From contig JAADGZ010000234.1 of assembly GCA_013152045.1 (NCBI GenBank), positions 1 through 7,818 on the forward strand: a stretch of DNA of 7,818 nt, written 5' to 3'. Every line of letters begins with the position of its first letter. Position 1 is the first letter of the stretch. Shown piece by piece: positions 6,170 to 7,818 of the stretch. The position numbers and the translations under genes were made by a program. Source of the DNA: Gammaproteobacteria bacterium. Its GTDB lineage: Bacteria; Pseudomonadota; Gammaproteobacteria; UBA6429; Thiohalophilaceae. The notes beneath the pieces are model-generated. The model had not been told where the DNA came from, did not search any database, and saw only the letters and a program-made list of their open reading frames with translations.

Positions 6170-7591
6170 ATGAAAAACGATACTCAAACACCACATCAAA
6201 AGGCCCTGGCCATCAATCTTGACACGAATAAATATGGTTCGATTGCCGAGATTGGCGCAGGCCAGGAAACGGCACGCTGGTTTTTTCGTGCGGGTGGTGC
6301 GGCTGGAACGATTGCCAAGACAATGTCGGCTTACGATATGAAATTTTCAGATGCCATTTATGGAAAAAGTCCTCGTTATGTAAGTCGTGAGCGTATTTCA
6401 GCCATGCTCGATCATGAATTCCAGTTGTTGCTGGAAAGGCTGGATGAGTCTCGAAGTGACACGCGCTGTTTCTTTTCTTTTGCCAATACGGTTGCCGCGC
6501 GCAGTTTTACGCATAAAACGGATGGGCATGGCTGGTTGGGGGTGCGCTTTGAAACGCAGGCTCATGAACCTCCTTCCAGCATCATTCTGCATGTAAATTT
6601 GCATGGTAAAAACAATATCCAGGATCAGGAAACGCTTGGCGTTCTCGGTATTAATCTTATTTATGCGGCACTTTATCTGAATCAAGATCCGGATGCGTTT
6701 CTTCTTTCTCTGGTCGATCAGTTATTTTCTGAGTCGGTAGAAATTGATCTGATTGATTTTTCCGGACCGGCATTTTCGCAGGTTGATAATAGGTTAATGG
6801 CTTTGCGATTGGTTCAGCATGGTCTGTCAAGCGCCGCGCTTTTTTCAGCCGAAGGGAAAATTATTCAAATAGCCGATGCATTATGGAAAAAATCGGTGCT
6901 GGTCGAACGAAGCCGGTTTCGCCCGCCCACCAAACTGACGCTGGATCTGTCGGATTGTGCTTTGCATCGTTTTACGGAAGAACAAAATATCAGTGATGAT
7001 GAAGTGCTGGTATTGTCTGAAATGACGCTCTGTGATCTGGAAGCGGATAATCAAAGTGATATTGATACGGATGATTTTTTATGCCGGGTTAATATTCTCT
7101 GTGGGCTGGGGAAGCACGTATTAATTTCAAATTATGGGGAGTTCTTCAGGCTGGCGCAATATTTGTTCAGTTATACAAAAAACCCGGTTGCCATTGCGAT
7201 GGGGCTGCCTTCTTTGCGGGATTTATTTAATGAAAAATATTACGCAAATTTGCCTGGTGGTATCCTTGAATCATTTGGCCGGTTATTCAAGCATGACTTA
7301 CGACTTTATGTGTGCCCTGAAATCGACAAAGATAGTGACGAGTTAGTCAGCATTAATGAATTGCAGCTTGAATCTCATTTGCGCCATCTGTATGACTATC
7401 TGCTTGAAAATAATTTTGTACGCAATTTAGATTGCGTTAATGAGGATTACCTAAAAATTCATTCGGATGAAATTCTGCACATGATTCGGCAGAACATTCC
7501 TGGTTGGGAAGATGCTGTGCCGCAGCAGGTTGCGAGCATGATCAAAAAACATGCTTATTTTAGTGATTCCAACTCAAAGGAAAGAAGTTAG
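6170..7591 (+). CDS. Conserved protein of unknown function (473 residues)
   Basis: I know of no demonstrated function. From memory, the N-terminus (KALAINLDTNKYGSIAEIG, then a Gly-rich GAGQETARWFFRAGGAAGTIAKT) closely matches a full-length conserved family found in cyanobacteria and various proteobacteria. Public records of that family sometimes carry labels such as TonB-dependent receptor or nicotinate-nucleotide adenylyltransferase; neither is supported here. There is no signal peptide, no transmembrane run and no beta-barrel pattern, so it is probably cytoplasmic. Conserved-looking blocks are SAYDMKFSDAIYG (53-65), FFSFANTVAARSF (101-113), GHGWLGVRF (119-127), SGPAFSQVDNRLMALRLVQHGL (198-219), GLGKHVLISNYGEFFRLAQY (312-331) and AIAMGLPSLRDLF (341-353). 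The stretch 266-302 is acidic and looks variable. The ATG is supported by the match at residue 11 onward; GGA at 6161-6163 is a weak ribosome site. It reads as single-gene, with 185 bases before it and a repeat element after. Base composition looks more AT-rich than pepN or dinB. Confidence 0.85.
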   Translation: MKNDTQTPHQKALAINLDTNKYGSIAEIGAGQETARWFFRAGGAAGTIAKTMSAYDMKFSDAIYGKSPRYVSRERISAMLDHEFQLLLERLDESRSDTRCFFSFANTVAARSFTHKTDGHGWLGVRFETQAHEPPSSIILHVNLHGKNNIQDQETLGVLGINLIYAALYLNQDPDAFLLSLVDQLFSESVEIDLIDFSGPAFSQVDNRLMALRLVQHGLSSAALFSAEGKIIQIADALWKKSVLVERSRFRPPTKLTLDLSDCALHRFTEEQNISDDEVLVLSEMTLCDLEADNQSDIDTDDFLCRVNILCGLGKHVLISNYGEFFRLAQYLFSYTKNPVAIAMGLPSLRDLFNEKYYANLPGGILESFGRLFKHDLRLYVCPEIDKDSDELVSINELQLESHLRHLYDYLLENNFVRNLDCVNEDYLKIHSDEILHMIRQNIPGWEDAVPQQVASMIKKHAYFSDSNSKERS

Positions 7592-7610
7592 CAGGATCAC
7601 TGCTGTCCCG

Positions 7611-7645
7611 TTAACTCCCTCTCCCCATTGGGAGAGGGGGCTTAA
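7611..7645. repeat. GC-rich inverted repeat, unit 1 of a REP-like element
   Basis: CCCTCTCCC (7617-7625) pairs perfectly with GGGAGAGGG (7630-7638) around a CATT loop. The stem extends through T-G and C-G pairs (7616/7639, 7615/7640) and, past one bulged C, through TTAA on each side (7611-7614, 7642-7645). This CCCTCTCCC/GGGAGAGGG pattern is familiar from dispersed intergenic repeats in many proteobacteria. There is no following T-run, so it is not a standard intrinsic terminator, though it may protect the 3' end of the upstream mRNA. Confidence 0.65.
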
Positions 7646-7670
7646 ATTGGATAAGGGCCTGTTTTGTTTA

Positions 7671-7708
7671 GCCCCTCATCCTGGCCTTCTCCCCCTCGAG
7701 GAGAAGGG
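7671..7708. repeat. GC-rich inverted repeat, unit 2 of the same element
   Basis: CCTTCTCC (7685-7692) pairs with GGAGAAGG (7700-7707) around a 7-base loop, preceded by GCCCCTCATCCTGG, which resembles the linker normally seen between stems in the CCCTCTCCC-type repeats. GCCCCTC (7671-7677) can also pair with the GAGGGGGC end of unit 1 (7634-7641) with one bulge, so the two units may form an alternative joint structure. Arms differ from unit 1, suggesting an old, diverged copy. Confidence 0.55.
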
Positions 7709-7818
7709 ATAACTTCGATATTGGAATCTTGTTATTTCATGTCTTCAATGACTTCGATTAACAGAATATTATCAGAATCAGAAACTTAGTAGATATTAAT
7801 CGTTGCATAAATATTCAC
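7709..7818. other. AT-rich tail without a clear gene
   Basis: No convincing gene is complete here. On the minus strand the frame from the window edge encodes VNIYATINIY, meets a stop at 7788-7786, then continues VSDSDNILLIEVIEDMK to a stop at 7734-7732. The second part looks protein-like, so it could be the decayed or cut end of a leftward gene lying mostly beyond the window, but it is too short to assign. Confidence 0.25.

Noticed and set aside
6159..6173. Four-codon ORF ATG GAT AAA ACA TGA overlapping the orphan gene start
   Set aside because: It is very short and has no ribosome site of its own; no reason to think it is translated.
7590..7604. AGCAG/CTGCT hairpin at the end of the orphan gene as a terminator
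   Set aside because: Only five base pairs and no T-run follows.

Overview
The window looks like ordinary chromosome from a gammaproteobacterium of moderate GC content. The evidence is the close match to enterobacterial and pseudomonad-type proteins: a thiopurine methyltransferase (Tpm), DNA polymerase IV, PepN-type aminopeptidase N and endonuclease VIII. There are no phage, transposon or plasmid genes, no tRNA or rRNA, and no CRISPR array. The genus cannot be named from the sequence.

All six convincing genes lie on the + strand. From left to right they are: the C-terminal three quarters of a thiopurine S-methyltransferase, cut by the window edge (1-476); a small secreted lytic transglycosylase with a GTG start (535-1158); dinB, DNA polymerase IV with an internal clamp-binding motif and a C-terminal tail (1205-2386); pepN (2452-5133); nei (5160-5984); a 185-base intergenic leader with a perfect 12-bp palindrome and a possible 11-codon ORF; a 473-residue protein of a conserved family of unknown function (6170-7591); and a 227-base tail with a two-hairpin, GC-rich repeat-like element (about 7611-7708).

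The genes do not form one pathway. They cover xenobiotic or metalloid methylation, peptidoglycan turnover, translesion synthesis, peptide catabolism, oxidised-base repair and an unknown role. The gaps between the first five genes are short (26 to 65 bases), which suggests co-transcription in part. However, a strong intrinsic terminator overlaps the end of pepN, including its stop codon, and stands 15 bases before the nei start, so nei is probably not simply the last gene of a pepN operon.

I found no clear undescribed multi-gene system. The best leads are the conserved orphan family at 6170-7591 with its unusual leader, the terminator buried in the pepN 3' end, and an Arg-to-Lys change at a key zinc-finger position of the Nei protein.
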